From Mucilaginibacter geliditolerans (lineage in GTDB: Bacteria; Bacteroidota; Bacteroidia; Sphingobacteriales; Sphingobacteriaceae): a DNA stretch of 64,000 nt. The position numbers were made by a program, and so were the translations under genes. Positions within the stretch are counted from its first letter, which is position 1. Every line of letters starts with the position of its first letter. The stretch spans positions 682,001-746,000 of the forward strand of contig NZ_JACHBY010000003.1 of the NCBI RefSeq assembly GCF_014200495.1, given 5' to 3'. Shown here in pieces: positions 7,947-16,560 of this stretch. The notes below the pieces were generated by a model. The model ran no database searches, was not told the origin of the DNA, and saw only the letters and a program-made list of their open reading frames with translations.

Positions 7947-8879
7947 TTAAACAGACTGGTAGCTGTAACCCTTACGTTTATGATAAAGTTGCAGCAGGTA
8001 ATGGATATGGTATAAATTATTTGGCAAAGTTTTTAAAACATCAATATTTACAACCTTGCCAAAAAGTAAGGTATGGCTGCCCATATTTATACTTTTTATT
8101 ATTTCAACCTCCTTATAACTACATGCCCAATCGGGGACAAAGAAGTTAAATATTTTGCTTTTAGTTACTTCAAAGGGTAGCTGATCCACTTCGGGAGGTG
8201 TTTTGCTATGGTGCGAACCTAACTGATAGATCAATTGTTTGCAGTCGCCCGGCACTTCACACACAACAAGCTTTTTTTCATCCAGTATGCGTATCAGCGC
8301 CTTATTAGTATTACGCAATCCGAATAAATAACAATCATCCTGATACAGATCACCCAAAAGATCCATAGGGAAAATATTATAATAATCGCCCTGCTTAAAC
8401 GACACGATCCTCACACGCCGCGGATAACTATAGGCGGCGGCCAATGCTTTTAATTGCAGGAGGGTAAAACCCGGCTTTTTGTAATGCTTATAAAAAAGAA
8501 AGTGGGTTTTAACGGTATTGATATGACGGATGATAGTTTTAAGTTGTTTAAATAAAAACAATGTGCCATTTTCAGTTTCAATACTATCCAAAAAGTCTAA
8601 TTTAGAAACGGCAAACACATTTCTCCTTATCCCATTTTCTGTTGCAGGTGTAAAACAAAGTTTAAAACTATCACCTGCTAAAAAAGCTTTAGATTTATTA
8701 AGCCAAATACCAAAAACAATGGGTTCAAGACAAAGCAGGAATTGATTTGTTGAGATATCGAACAAACTCCCGTTAACCTTAAGCCACACTTTTTCAGTAA
8801 TTTCCCGGTTAACTGTAACTGTCTGGTATTCCTGTACTACCGAATCACCTAAAAGCAATCTTGTAAGCAAGCCATTCAT
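7947..8879 (-). CDS. Protein with C-terminal flavin-reductase-like domain
   Basis: A 310-residue protein. The C-terminal half (about 150-305) resembles flavin-reductase-like FMN-binding split barrels. Visible segments are PRRVRIVSFKQGDYYNIFPM, then LFGLRNTNKAL, VPGDCKQLIYQLGSHHSK and SHTLLFGKVVNID near the end. These enzymes or stores bind FMN and pass electrons to a partner. The N-terminal ~145 residues are not recognised. The start ATG (8877-8879) overlaps the last codon of the methyltransferase by 4 nt (8876-8879), so the two genes form an operon. No export signal. The pairing suggests a small-molecule or cofactor modification step, but no substrate can be named. Confidence 0.6.
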   Translation of the reverse strand: MNGLLTRLLLGDSVVQEYQTVTVNREITEKVWLKVNGSLFDISTNQFLLCLEPIVFGIWLNKSKAFLAGDSFKLCFTPATENGIRRNVFAVSKLDFLDSIETENGTLFLFKQLKTIIRHINTVKTHFLFYKHYKKPGFTLLQLKALAAAYSYPRRVRIVSFKQGDYYNIFPMDLLGDLYQDDCYLFGLRNTNKALIRILDEKKLVVCEVPGDCKQLIYQLGSHHSKTPPEVDQLPFEVTKSKIFNFFVPDWACSYKEVEIIKSINMGSHTLLFGKVVNIDVLKTLPNNLYHIHYLLQLYHKRKGYSYQSV

Positions 8880-9580
8880 TTCCTTACAAGATGTAATAAA
8901 GTGAATTGATGTAGGTGTTGATGACTCCGGATATCAAACCATTTTTCCGAAGCTTTTTTAATCTGCCTTAATGAATATAGATAAACAACCTGCTTACAAT
9001 CGCCATGCAATACGTTTATCATCAATGGCTGGCGCGATAATGCATATTTTATTTCTTCGCGCATTCTCCAGTAATAATTTTTTTTATAATTACGTTGCAA
9101 TACCAATGCTATCATGTTGCTGCCACTATTTATAACCAATGAAAGGCTTTTAAATAGTACTTCTATATCAACTATACAATTGACAACTGCGAAATTTGAA
9201 AGAATAGCATCCATTTTTTCTACAAACGGTGCCCGGGTTTCCCACTTCGTAAAATCTGTTTCTTTGTTTTTTAGAAAGGTAACCAATGGATTTGTCGGCT
9301 TTTTTTCCATTGCTTTTTCCCGCATCTTTTCCGACGGTTCACAAAAGATAACCTGATAGCCACTTTCAGCCAGCCACTTTAGGTCGAGTCCTGTTCCGCC
9401 ACCAAAATCAAGCACCCGGCCATGTGTTACCACACTTTTAAATTTCTTTTCAACCGCATTCCTGATCACTGTATTATCTGCCTCATTATCCAGCATCGTT
9501 TCATAACAGTCAGCTATTTTATCATAATAGGTTCTGTTTTGTGCCGCAATCTGCAGATTTGCTTCCGGTGATATATTCAT
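8876..9580 (-). CDS. Class I SAM-dependent methyltransferase
   Basis: A 234-residue methyltransferase: motif I is VLDFGGGTGLDLKWLAESG (about 57-75), motif II ends in the acidic FCEPSEK, and motif IV/post-I is near MDAILSNFAVVNCI. It begins EANLQIAAQNRTYYDKIADC, where YYDKIA is typical of small-molecule methyltransferases of the methyltransferase_11/25 type. The target is unknown. Overlap of 4 nt with the flavin-reductase-like gene shows a two-gene operon. It is divergent from the glycosyltransferase at 9656, with 75 nt between, so the three genes may form one accessory cluster. Confidence 0.85.
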   Translation of the reverse strand: MNISPEANLQIAAQNRTYYDKIADCYETMLDNEADNTVIRNAVEKKFKSVVTHGRVLDFGGGTGLDLKWLAESGYQVIFCEPSEKMREKAMEKKPTNPLVTFLKNKETDFTKWETRAPFVEKMDAILSNFAVVNCIVDIEVLFKSLSLVINSGSNMIALVLQRNYKKNYYWRMREEIKYALSRQPLMINVLHGDCKQVVYLYSLRQIKKASEKWFDIRSHQHLHQFTLLHLVRK

Positions 9581-9655
9581 AAAATTTAAACCTATAATTT
9601 ACCTGTTTAATAATACCTTTATTTGGATTACGGAATTTTACATTTTTTGGTTGCC

Positions 9656-10750
9656 ATGCATTTTGTTTTTGTGAGTTATAATTATACACCGGGCATTAAT
9701 TCACCGGGAGAATGGATAAACCGTATTAAGTTTTATATAAGGCCTTTAGAACTTGTAGCAGAAAACCATGTTGTGACCCGGATAGAACAAATTGATTATG
9801 AAGGTTATTGCCTGCACAACAACATCCAATATTATTTTAGAAAATTAAAGACCCCACGCACCTATTTTCCACGGCGTTTAAACCAGTTTGTTAAGCACTT
9901 GAACCCCGATATTGTGTTTGTACATGGTACACATTATCCGCTGCAGATTTTACAATTACGTTTACTGTTGCCTAAATCTGTAAAAATTATTGTCCAACAT
10001 CATGCAGAGCAACCTTTTAATGGTTTTAAAAAATATATTCAGCGATTTGCAAGCTATTATATTGATGCATATCTATTTGCAGCCCGCGATTTGGGGCTTT
10101 TTTGGGTAAAACAGGGTAATATACATTCCGCTGAAAAGATTAAGGAAGTAATGGAAGTTTCCAGCCCGTTTTATCCCTTTAAAAAAGTTATTGCATTAGA
10201 AAAGACCAATGCCACAGGTTCGCCAATATTTTTATGGGTGGGCAGGCTTAATGCCAATAAGGATCCGTTGCTGGTAATCAAAACATTTTTACAGTTTGTG
10301 AAGCTAAAACCGTCGGCGCGGCTTTACATGTTTTATCATACCTCCGAACTGCTTAAAGAAATACACGCTTTACTGAATAATGAACCGGATGGAAAAGCCA
10401 TTACAATGATGGGGGCGATTGCAAACGAAGCATTGTTGTATTGGTATAACAGTGCCGACTATTTTATTTTGGGTTCGCATTATGAAGGAAGTGGAACTGC
10501 AGTTTGTGAGGCTATGTCATGTGGGTGTATACCGGTTATCACCGATATTTTATCATTTAGGGCTCTAACAGATAACGGGAAATGCGGATTACTGTATGAG
10601 CCGGGAAATAACAGGGCGTTGTTATCAGCACTACAACAAACGGATAAAATTAATGTTGAGGAAAAGCGGCAGGCATGCATTGATTATTATCATTCGGAAT
10701 TGTCATCCGAAGCCATTGCTCAAAAAATCAAGCATATCGCTACGGAATAG
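9656..10750 (+). CDS. Glycosyltransferase family 4 (GT-B)
   Basis: A GT-B glycosyltransferase of about 364 residues. The donor-binding C-terminal half is clear: FLWVGRLNANKDPLLVIKTF, then the E-x7-E region HYEGSGTAVCEAMSCGCIPV and a conserved tail (KCGLLYEPGNNRALLSAL). The N-terminal part (FVFVSYNYTPGINSPGEW) is the acceptor domain. I chose ATG 9656 over an in-frame TTG at 9623 because it begins the usual first beta strand (MHFVFVSYNY). The sugar and acceptor are unknown; capsule, exopolysaccharide or a small-molecule glycoside are possible. A bidirectional terminator follows. Confidence 0.87.
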   Translation: MHFVFVSYNYTPGINSPGEWINRIKFYIRPLELVAENHVVTRIEQIDYEGYCLHNNIQYYFRKLKTPRTYFPRRLNQFVKHLNPDIVFVHGTHYPLQILQLRLLLPKSVKIIVQHHAEQPFNGFKKYIQRFASYYIDAYLFAARDLGLFWVKQGNIHSAEKIKEVMEVSSPFYPFKKVIALEKTNATGSPIFLWVGRLNANKDPLLVIKTFLQFVKLKPSARLYMFYHTSELLKEIHALLNNEPDGKAITMMGAIANEALLYWYNSADYFILGSHYEGSGTAVCEAMSCGCIPVITDILSFRALTDNGKCGLLYEPGNNRALLSALQQTDKINVEEKRQACIDYYHSELSSEAIAQKIKHIATE

Positions 10751-10762
10751 ATTACGCCAAAC

Positions 10763-10795
10763 AAAAAATCCCTGCCATTAGAGGCAAGGATTTTT
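10763..10795. terminator. Bidirectional terminator between glycosyltransferase and psd
   Basis: AAATCCCTGCC (10766-10776) pairs with GGCAAGGATTT (10783-10793) with one mismatch. It is flanked by an A-run on the left and a T-run on the right, so it can end both convergent genes. Confidence 0.75.
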
Positions 10796-10817
10796 GTTGT
10801 TGAATTGTTGATGCGAA

Positions 10818-11630
10818 TTATGACACCTTTTTATCCGATTTCTTAACAGGAGCCTTAGCCCTGGCAACTTTAACCGGTTTCGCGGGCAGATCTGTTATTA
10901 TAACTGGCTCTGCTGCCGGCTCTGTAGCAACTGCCTTAGTTTCAGCCTTTACAACCTTTGCCCCTTCAGGCGGGGTTAATTCAGCCAATACGGTCCTGCC
11001 GCCTTTTACCACATCGTTAATGTTTACTTTGACCTTGGTGCCCAGCGGTAAAAATATATCCACCCGCGATCCAAACTTAATAAAGCCAAATTGTTCACCT
11101 TGCTCTACCTTATCTCCTTCTTTTACATACCAGCAAATACGACGGGCCATAGCACCGGCAATCTGCCTGAATAATACCTGCGTACCTGCGCTGTTCTCAG
11201 TTACAACCGTGGTGCGCTCATTTTCTGTTGATGATTTTGGGTGCCATGCCACCAGGTATTTACCCGGGTGATATTTAAAGTACTTAATCACACCGCTAAT
11301 AGGGTTACGGTTAACGTGCACATTTATGGGCGACATAAATACAGAGATCTGTATGCGTCTGTCTTTTAAAAATTCCGGCTCTTCTGTTTCTTCAATTACC
11401 ACTACTTTACCATCGGCAGGGCAAAGCACCTGTGTCTCATCCTGTGTAATAGTTAGCTTGGGGCTACGGAAAAACTGCAGAATGATGAGGAATAGCAAAG
11501 CCGATAATATGTATATAAACCATTTAAGCGTGTGCGCCTGTGGTAAATAAAACTGTATTACCGCATTCAAAACAAATATGAACAATACGGTTATGGCTAG
11601 CGAGGTATATCCTTCTTTATGGATGGTCAT
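10818..11630 (-). CDS. psd: Phosphatidylserine decarboxylase family protein
   Basis: Makes phosphatidylethanolamine by decarboxylating phosphatidylserine at the inner membrane. Two N-terminal hydrophobic segments (about 8-28 and 35-53) precede the decarboxylase domain: QVLCPADGKVVVIEE, then VFMSPINVHVNRNP and the self-cleavage site FGFIKFGSRVDIFLP. Cleavage would fall between G187 and S188, giving the pyruvoyl group. It is the short, autoprocessing type but has an extra ~50-residue Ala/Pro/Lys-rich tail. I chose ATG 11628-11630; an upstream in-frame GTG (11669) would add 13 basic residues. It is followed upstream by cdsA on the same strand, a logical phospholipid operon. Confidence 0.93.
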   Translation of the reverse strand: MTIHKEGYTSLAITVLFIFVLNAVIQFYLPQAHTLKWFIYILSALLFLIILQFFRSPKLTITQDETQVLCPADGKVVVIEETEEPEFLKDRRIQISVFMSPINVHVNRNPISGVIKYFKYHPGKYLVAWHPKSSTENERTTVVTENSAGTQVLFRQIAGAMARRICWYVKEGDKVEQGEQFGFIKFGSRVDIFLPLGTKVKVNINDVVKGGRTVLAELTPPEGAKVVKAETKAVATEPAAEPVIITDLPAKPVKVARAKAPVKKSDKKVS

Positions 11631-11687
11631 GTTAAATCTTCTTTTTGTTTGTATCGATATATAACGCACAATAATTGTGCAAAACTA

Positions 11688-12530
11688 CTAATTTGTAATG
11701 AAGTACAGGTATGCATAAACAACAGGAACGGCTAAAAATAATCCGTCGAACCTATCAAGCAAACCACCATGCCCCGGCAGTATACCGCCGCTGTCCTTAA
11801 CATTAATACTGCGCTTGAACATGGATTCCACCAGGTCGCCCATGGTGCCGAACGTACCTATGATCACTGCCATACCAGCCCACTGCGCCCAGGTCAGATC
11901 AGCATAAAAATGACTGATAATTAATGCAACTCCCGCGCTGATCAGCACACCGCCAATAAAGCCCTCCCATGTTTTTTTGGGTGAATGCCGCTCGAACAGC
12001 TTATGTTTACCAATGCCCATACCTGTAAGGTATGCACCGGTATCATTTGCCCACAGCATCAACAAAAATGCCATCGGGAAATGGAAGTTAAAACCCTCAA
12101 ACCTACCCGCATACGCCAGCGCGTGAAAGAAGGTAAAAGGCACAATAGTAAAAATAATGCCGAGAAACGTGTAGGCAATGTTGTTAAACGGCGCATCCAG
12201 CTTGCGGAACAGCTCCCATATAAATATGCCGCCGAATAGTACCGGGGTCAGGAACATCAGCTTATAAACACACCTGCCCTGCGATAATGCTGGCAATGCA
12301 AAAGCATCCTTGTAAGTAAATAAAGCAAAGGCAATATATAGTAAAGCGCCGCATAAAAGCCCCATTGGCAGGTTGGGCTTTGCTGTCCCTTGTTTTATCA
12401 ACCCGTAAAACTCATACAGGCAAAACAAACTTAAAACCAGGTAAAATGCACCGAATACATAATGCCCCAACAGCACCGATGCCAGCATCACAATAATAAA
12501 AAAGAAGCCCGTAATGGCGCGTGTTTTCAT
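11688..12530 (-). CDS. cdsA: Phosphatidate cytidylyltransferase
   Basis: Converts phosphatidic acid plus CTP to CDP-diacylglycerol, the precursor for phosphatidylserine and, through psd, phosphatidylethanolamine. The 280-residue polytopic protein has about eight membrane helices. The CDP-DAG synthase signature lies near the C-terminus: SMFKRSINVKDSGG followed by LPGHGGLLDRFDG. KKTWEGFIGG is the conserved preceding motif. The ATG (12528-12530) overlaps the stop of the DUF2007 gene by 4 nt, so DUF2007-cdsA-psd is one leftward operon. Confidence 0.96.
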   Translation of the reverse strand: MKTRAITGFFFIIVMLASVLLGHYVFGAFYLVLSLFCLYEFYGLIKQGTAKPNLPMGLLCGALLYIAFALFTYKDAFALPALSQGRCVYKLMFLTPVLFGGIFIWELFRKLDAPFNNIAYTFLGIIFTIVPFTFFHALAYAGRFEGFNFHFPMAFLLMLWANDTGAYLTGMGIGKHKLFERHSPKKTWEGFIGGVLISAGVALIISHFYADLTWAQWAGMAVIIGTFGTMGDLVESMFKRSINVKDSGGILPGHGGLLDRFDGLFLAVPVVYAYLYFITN

Positions 12531-12739
12531 AGATCTATTTGATTGAGGATAAGCAGTTCAATGGCATGGTTAAAATCCTCATTATGTACATACACTTCAA
12601 CATTTCCAAAATTACGATAGGATGAATCCTGTTTATTAAGCAATACCGCTTCAATAGCATGCTGTATAAGCATTTGCTTTACAATCTCCGACTGATAAAA
12701 ATTTGTTGATTTGTAAATTTTAACCCAGTTTTTTTCCAT
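12527..12739 (-). CDS. DUF2007-type putative signal-transducing protein
   Basis: A small protein of 70 residues beginning MEKNWVKIYKSTNFYQSEIV, then KQMLIQHAIEAVLLNKQDSS and VEVYVHNEDFNHAIELL. This is the usual pattern of DUF2007 (GlnB-like ferredoxin-type fold), of unknown function. I chose the ATG at 12737-12739, whose A is shared with the TAA of the CPBP protease gene. An upstream frame extension adds residues that do not look like the family. It overlaps cdsA by 4 nt on the other side, so it is embedded in the lipid operon. Confidence 0.8.
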   Translation of the reverse strand: MEKNWVKIYKSTNFYQSEIVKQMLIQHAIEAVLLNKQDSSYRNFGNVEVYVHNEDFNHAIELLILNQIDL

Positions 12740-13671
12740 TATGCCTGCACCGGCTTTTTCTTTAGTGCAATATCCCGGTAAACCCAAAACAAAAATAAAA
12801 CAATTATAAAGCTAATTATATAGCCTGCTGAATTAAATACATGTTGGTCGTCAGGACTGATGCTGATTTCTTTATGCTGATACAGATAGGTTATCACCAC
12901 AGCGGTGCCATTATTTATAAAGTGCCCCCAAACTGATGTCCATATACTGCCGCTCCATGCCACAAAATAGCCGAATAATACACCCAGCATCATCCTCGGC
13001 AAAAAGCCAAAAAATTCCATATGAAAAGCGCTGAACAATATGGCGGTGATCCAAATGGCCACGTGTATGTTCTTGGTCCATTTTTCGATAATGGTTTGAA
13101 TGCACCCCCTGAACAGATATTCCTCAACAATTGCCGTTAGCAGGCCGATGAATAACAAATCGAATATCATTTGCCAGATGGTATCCATATGCAGCATGGC
13201 ATTGGTTAGCTTTTCGGCATTATCCTCACTCTCTCGCATCCATTGTAAAAAATGCGGCAGCACCATTTTCGCATTGATGTTCGATAAAAACTCAATCAAT
13301 GGCGATGAAATGAACATAATGGCAAAAACCAGCAGCATAAGTACCCATGGAAACCTAAAGTTCGATTTGAGATATTGCTGTGGGACAGGAACAACCACAT
13401 AAGCGAAAAATACCGGCGTAGCTAAGATAGGCAGCGTTGTGCTGGTTAACTGCAATATCCATAATGCAGGTATAGCATTGGGTACATTCAGGTTTGATTC
13501 CGTTATAGCTGTAAACGTATTATAGCCATATAAGCCGGTTATAATACCTAAACCAATGGCCGTACCGATAAGCAAAGCCACTAAAAGTATGGCTAAAACC
13601 AGTAAAAACTGCAATGCCGGATGCATCTCTTTACTGCTCTCATCCAGGTCTTTATATGGAATATTTATCAT
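12739..13671 (-). CDS. CPBP family intramembrane metalloprotease (CAAX/Abi type)
   Basis: A 310-residue polytopic protein with the three CPBP motifs: EEYLFRG (about 187-193), FSAFHMEFFGFLPRMMLG (about 213-230) and WGHFINNG (about 247-254). These supply the Glu, Arg and His residues expected of Rce1-like glutamate intramembrane proteases. Seven or eight hydrophobic segments are seen. Substrates of bacterial members are mostly unknown. It is the first gene of a leftward set with DUF2007, cdsA and psd, and divergent from dusB with only 38 nt between the start codons. Confidence 0.9.
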   Translation of the reverse strand: MINIPYKDLDESSKEMHPALQFLLVLAILLVALLIGTAIGLGIITGLYGYNTFTAITESNLNVPNAIPALWILQLTSTTLPILATPVFFAYVVVPVPQQYLKSNFRFPWVLMLLVFAIMFISSPLIEFLSNINAKMVLPHFLQWMRESEDNAEKLTNAMLHMDTIWQMIFDLLFIGLLTAIVEEYLFRGCIQTIIEKWTKNIHVAIWITAILFSAFHMEFFGFLPRMMLGVLFGYFVAWSGSIWTSVWGHFINNGTAVVITYLYQHKEISISPDDQHVFNSAGYIISFIIVLFLFWVYRDIALKKKPVQA

Positions 13672-13686
13672 CCGGGTTAAAATTTG

Positions 13687-13694
13687 TATTTTTG
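13687..13694 (+). promoter_or_regulatory. -7 promoter box of dusB
   Basis: TATTTTTG matches TAnnTTTG, 15 nt upstream of the dusB ATG (13710), in the 38-nt divergent gap with the CPBP gene. Confidence 0.5.
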
Positions 13695-13709
13695 CAACGA
13701 ATATAAGGC

Positions 13710-14702
13710 ATGAGTGTACAAATTGGAAATATTGATTTAGGTGAATTCCCGTTATTGCTGGCGCCGATGGAAGATGTGAGCGATCCTCCCTTCCGTTATG
13801 TGTGCAAGCAAAACGGCGCGGATATGATGTATACGGAGTTTATCTCGAGCGAGGGATTGATCCGCGATGCAGCAAAAAGTCGCCAAAAGCTGGATATTTT
13901 CGAATATGAGCGCCCAATAGGTATCCAGATCTTCGGCAGTGATATTGATCACATGCGCGAAGCTACCGAGATAGCTTCATTAGCCGGCCCTGATCTGATG
14001 GATATCAATTACGGTTGCCCGGTTAAACAGGTAGCTTGCCGTGGCGCTGGTGCCAGTTTATTACAGGATATCGACAAAATGGTAGCCATGACCAAAGCGG
14101 TTGTTGAAGCCACGCATTTGCCCGTTACCGTTAAAACCCGCCTCGGCTGGGATGATAATACCAAAAATGTTTATGAAGTTGCCGAACGCCTACAGGATGT
14201 AGGTATAAAAGCACTTACCATACATGGCCGTACCCGCGCACAAATGTACAAGGGTGTTGCTGATTGGGCATTAATACGAGATATTAAGAAGAACCCACGC
14301 ATACAGATCCCGATTTTTGGTAATGGCGATATCGACTCACCGGAAAAAGCGGCCGACTGGCGCATGGAGTTCGGTGTGGATGGCATGATGATAGGCAGAG
14401 CCGCTATTGGTTACCCTTGGATCTTCAGGGAAATAAAGCATTATTTTAAAACCGGCGAGCATTTAGATAAACCCACTATTGCCGAAAGGATTGATGCCTG
14501 CAGAACACATTTAACGAAATCTGTTGAATGGAAAGGCGCTAAAACAGGTGTTTTTGAAATGCGCAGACACTACTCCAATTACTTTAAAGGCATTGATCAT
14601 TTTAAAGAATACCGCATGAAACTGGTTACAGCGGGCACACTGGATGAAGTGAACGAGATTTTATGGCAAATAAATGAAAATTATGCGCCCGAAATGGCAT
14701 AA
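13710..14702 (+). CDS. dusB: tRNA-dihydrouridine synthase (DusB type)
   Basis: An FMN- and NADPH-dependent enzyme that reduces uridines in the tRNA D-loop. The 330-residue TIM-barrel protein starts LLLAPMEDVSDPPFRYVCKQ. The active-site Cys is C103 in INYGCPVKQVACRGAGASLL. Later FMN/tRNA-binding motifs are VKTRLGWDD, then LTIHGRTRAQMYKG, IPIFGNGDIDS and GVDGMMIGRAAIGYPWIF. All key elements and the length are normal. It has its own promoter and is followed 45 nt later by apaG. Confidence 0.96.
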   Translation: MSVQIGNIDLGEFPLLLAPMEDVSDPPFRYVCKQNGADMMYTEFISSEGLIRDAAKSRQKLDIFEYERPIGIQIFGSDIDHMREATEIASLAGPDLMDINYGCPVKQVACRGAGASLLQDIDKMVAMTKAVVEATHLPVTVKTRLGWDDNTKNVYEVAERLQDVGIKALTIHGRTRAQMYKGVADWALIRDIKKNPRIQIPIFGNGDIDSPEKAADWRMEFGVDGMMIGRAAIGYPWIFREIKHYFKTGEHLDKPTIAERIDACRTHLTKSVEWKGAKTGVFEMRRHYSNYFKGIDHFKEYRMKLVTAGTLDEVNEILWQINENYAPEMA

Positions 14703-14747
14703 TTTTGTTCCGGATAATTATATATTTGAGAAAACTAAAATATCCTC

Positions 14748-15134
14748 ATGGTTACTACTATAACTGATGGTGTTAAAGTTTCAGTGGAAACGATCTATCA
14801 GCCGGAATACTCCAACCCGGCGAACGACCACTTTATGTTCGCTTATAAGGTAAAAATCGAGAATATGAGTGATTATGCCGTGCAGCTGTTAAGCCGCCAC
14901 TGGTATATATTCGATTCCAATGGCGCCAAGCGCGAAGTTGAAGGCGAAGGCGTAGTAGGCCAGCAGCCATTGATCGAACCCGGCCACGCTCATGAATACG
15001 TATCAGGCTGCAACCTTAAAACCGATATGGGCAGCATGAAAGGCGAATACCAAATGATACGCCTGATGGATAACTTTGTATTTGATGTAAGAATACCAGA
15101 GTTTTATCTGATCACTCCTTATAGGATGAATTAG
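14748..15134 (+). CDS. apaG: ApaG family protein
   Basis: A 128-residue FN3-like beta-sandwich protein with the ApaG pattern: DHFMFAYKVKIENMSDYAVQ, LLSRHWYIFDSNGAKREVEG, then GVVGQQPLIEPGHAHEYVSG and a short C-terminal strand. ApaG has been tied to divalent-cation efflux phenotypes in enterobacteria; the molecular role is unclear. A TATATTTG at 14721-14728 is a likely -7 box. Complete and of normal length. Confidence 0.93.
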   Translation: MVTTITDGVKVSVETIYQPEYSNPANDHFMFAYKVKIENMSDYAVQLLSRHWYIFDSNGAKREVEGEGVVGQQPLIEPGHAHEYVSGCNLKTDMGSMKGEYQMIRLMDNFVFDVRIPEFYLITPYRMN

Positions 15135-15171
15135 CCCCCAGCCTCCAAACAAACATAAATATTAATGAACC

Positions 15172-15263
15172 GTCATCCCGAATTTATTTCGGGATCCCAC
15201 AGGACAAGCGATTTGCATAGTGTAAGCATTGCGAGTGAGGTGCTGAAACAAGTTCAGCATGAC
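15172..15263. repeat. 92-bp two-hairpin inverted-repeat element
   Basis: Non-coding element bounded by GTCAT (15172-15176) and ATGAC (15259-15263). The left arm folds as CCCGAA/TTCGGG (15177-15182, 15188-15193); the right arm as GCTGAA/TTCAGC (15242-15247, 15253-15258). The two arms are related to each other in inverted orientation, a MITE/REP-like design. It occupies most of the 228-nt gap after apaG. Confidence 0.7.
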
Positions 15264-15298
15264 TTATATTTTATTTAGCATCTCCGCAATATATACCA

Positions 15299-15330
15299 AC
15301 AAAAAAGCCCCGCCTGTTTGGCAGGCGGAG
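15299..15330 (-). terminator. Terminator of the Gln/His-rich protein gene
   Basis: Read leftward, CCGCCTG pairs with CAGGCGG (15310-15316 with 15322-15328), followed by GGGG and a T-run (A's at 15301-15306 on the plus strand). Confidence 0.7.
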
Positions 15331-15361
15331 CGTATTATGGGTGTATTATAGGGGTATTATA

Positions 15362-16417
15362 TTATTTTTCGTGCTTTTGTTCAGTATGCGGCTTTGGCGC
15401 AGATTTATGCTGCTGTTGTGGTTGTTTATGCTGCTGCTGACTATGTTGTTGCTGCTGATTATGCTGCTGTTGCTGCACATGCTGTTGTTGTTGGTTGTGC
15501 TGCTGCTGTTGCACATGTTGCTGTTGTTGTGCTGGCTGTTGATCTTGTTTTTCAGCATCGGTAGTTTTCATGGCATTATTATTTGCATGCCCATCCTGTT
15601 GCACATTAGGCTGTTTGGCAGCATCATTATTTTGATGACCGTTGTTTGCAGCATTGTTGTTCGCATTGTTATTATTGTTGCGCGGGGCTTTCTGGCCATT
15701 AGGCGTAAAATGGCTGCCGCCAACTTTGTTCATGGCTGCATTATTTGGCTTACCATGATTAACAGAAGCAAACTGGCTTTTATCCTGGCTGGCAGTACGC
15801 TCATGTGATTGCTGCTGGCTGGTTGCAGGCACATGCTGCTCTTTCATGGCTGCCATCTCTTCGGGGCGTGGCTGTGCCGTAACACCACCCGGGCCATTAA
15901 AGCTGTTATGGTTGTTAACAGTAACATTATTATTAACTATCACTGTTTTATCTACATACGTATTATGTACTACGGTAGTATTCACATTAACCACCGCGGT
16001 ATTATAACGGAAAGTATTGCCTGACCACGCACCGCCGCCAAAACCAACGCCGCCGTAGCCGTAACCATAGTTAATACCACCATAAAAGCCTACATGCCTT
16101 CCCCAGTAACCAGCGTGGAAGCCATAAACACCACCGGCATATCCCCAATAGGCGGGTGTCCATAAATAACCGGGGGTTGGCGGGGCAACCCAAACACCGG
16201 GCACCCAATAGTAGTCCTCGCTATCATTATCATAGGCCCAATAACCCGGCACCCATAAATAGCCATCGGTAGGGCAGGCAGGTTGTACGTAAACCGGTAA
16301 AGCCGGTGGCGCAACATTGGCCGAAATTGTAACTCCAATACTAATTTGAGCATGCACTTTAGGGGCGGCAAATAATACGGCCGTTATAAGTAAACACGCT
16401 TTTGCTAACTTTTTCAT
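15362..16417 (-). CDS. Exported WxPGYW-repeat protein with Gln/His-rich tail
   Basis: A protein of 351 residues. The signal peptide begins at the ATG 16415-16417 (MKKLAKACLLITAVLFAAPK); an in-frame start 12 codons upstream would put residues before it and is less likely. The middle has repeated aromatic/Gly motifs (YLWVPGYWAYD, YYWVPGVW, YLWTPAYWGYA, then a Gly/Tyr-rich stretch) of the YXWGXW-repeat type. The last ~70 residues are runs of Gln broken by His, Val and Asn (HVQQQQHNQQQQ pattern). The tail could bind metal or form an extended sticky segment; this is inference. The polyQ region is built from CAG/CAA repeats on the coding strand. Function unknown. Confidence 0.8.
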   Translation of the reverse strand: MKKLAKACLLITAVLFAAPKVHAQISIGVTISANVAPPALPVYVQPACPTDGYLWVPGYWAYDNDSEDYYWVPGVWVAPPTPGYLWTPAYWGYAGGVYGFHAGYWGRHVGFYGGINYGYGYGGVGFGGGAWSGNTFRYNTAVVNVNTTVVHNTYVDKTVIVNNNVTVNNHNSFNGPGGVTAQPRPEEMAAMKEQHVPATSQQQSHERTASQDKSQFASVNHGKPNNAAMNKVGGSHFTPNGQKAPRNNNNNANNNAANNGHQNNDAAKQPNVQQDGHANNNAMKTTDAEKQDQQPAQQQQHVQQQQHNQQQQHVQQQQHNQQQQHSQQQHKQPQQQHKSAPKPHTEQKHEK

Positions 16418-16517
16418 AATTGTTTTATAGTTTATGTAACTACACTGTGACAATATTTAAGTTTGAAGGTTTAGATTAGAATTCAATTAGAATTTCAAAC
16501 CAACAAAAAAAACGGCC

Positions 16518-16542
16518 AACAAAAAACCCGCATAAAGCGGGT
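16518..16542 (-). terminator. Terminator of the zinc peptidase gene
   Basis: Read leftward, ACCCGC (16542-16537) then TTTAT then GCGGGT (16531-16526), followed by T's. It lies 41 nt past the stop of the peptidase gene. Confidence 0.75.
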
Positions 16543-16560
16543 AAAATCATTAAACTATTG

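Noticed and set aside
7880-8149. Plus-strand 89-codon open frame after rplS
   Set aside because: It begins at a non-ATG codon in the terminator and lies antisense to the flavin-reductase-like gene.
15341-15808. Hydrophobic plus-strand frame of 155 codons rich in Leu/Met
   Set aside because: It is the antisense of the Gln/His tail (CAG/CAA repeats read as CTG/TTG), not a real membrane protein.
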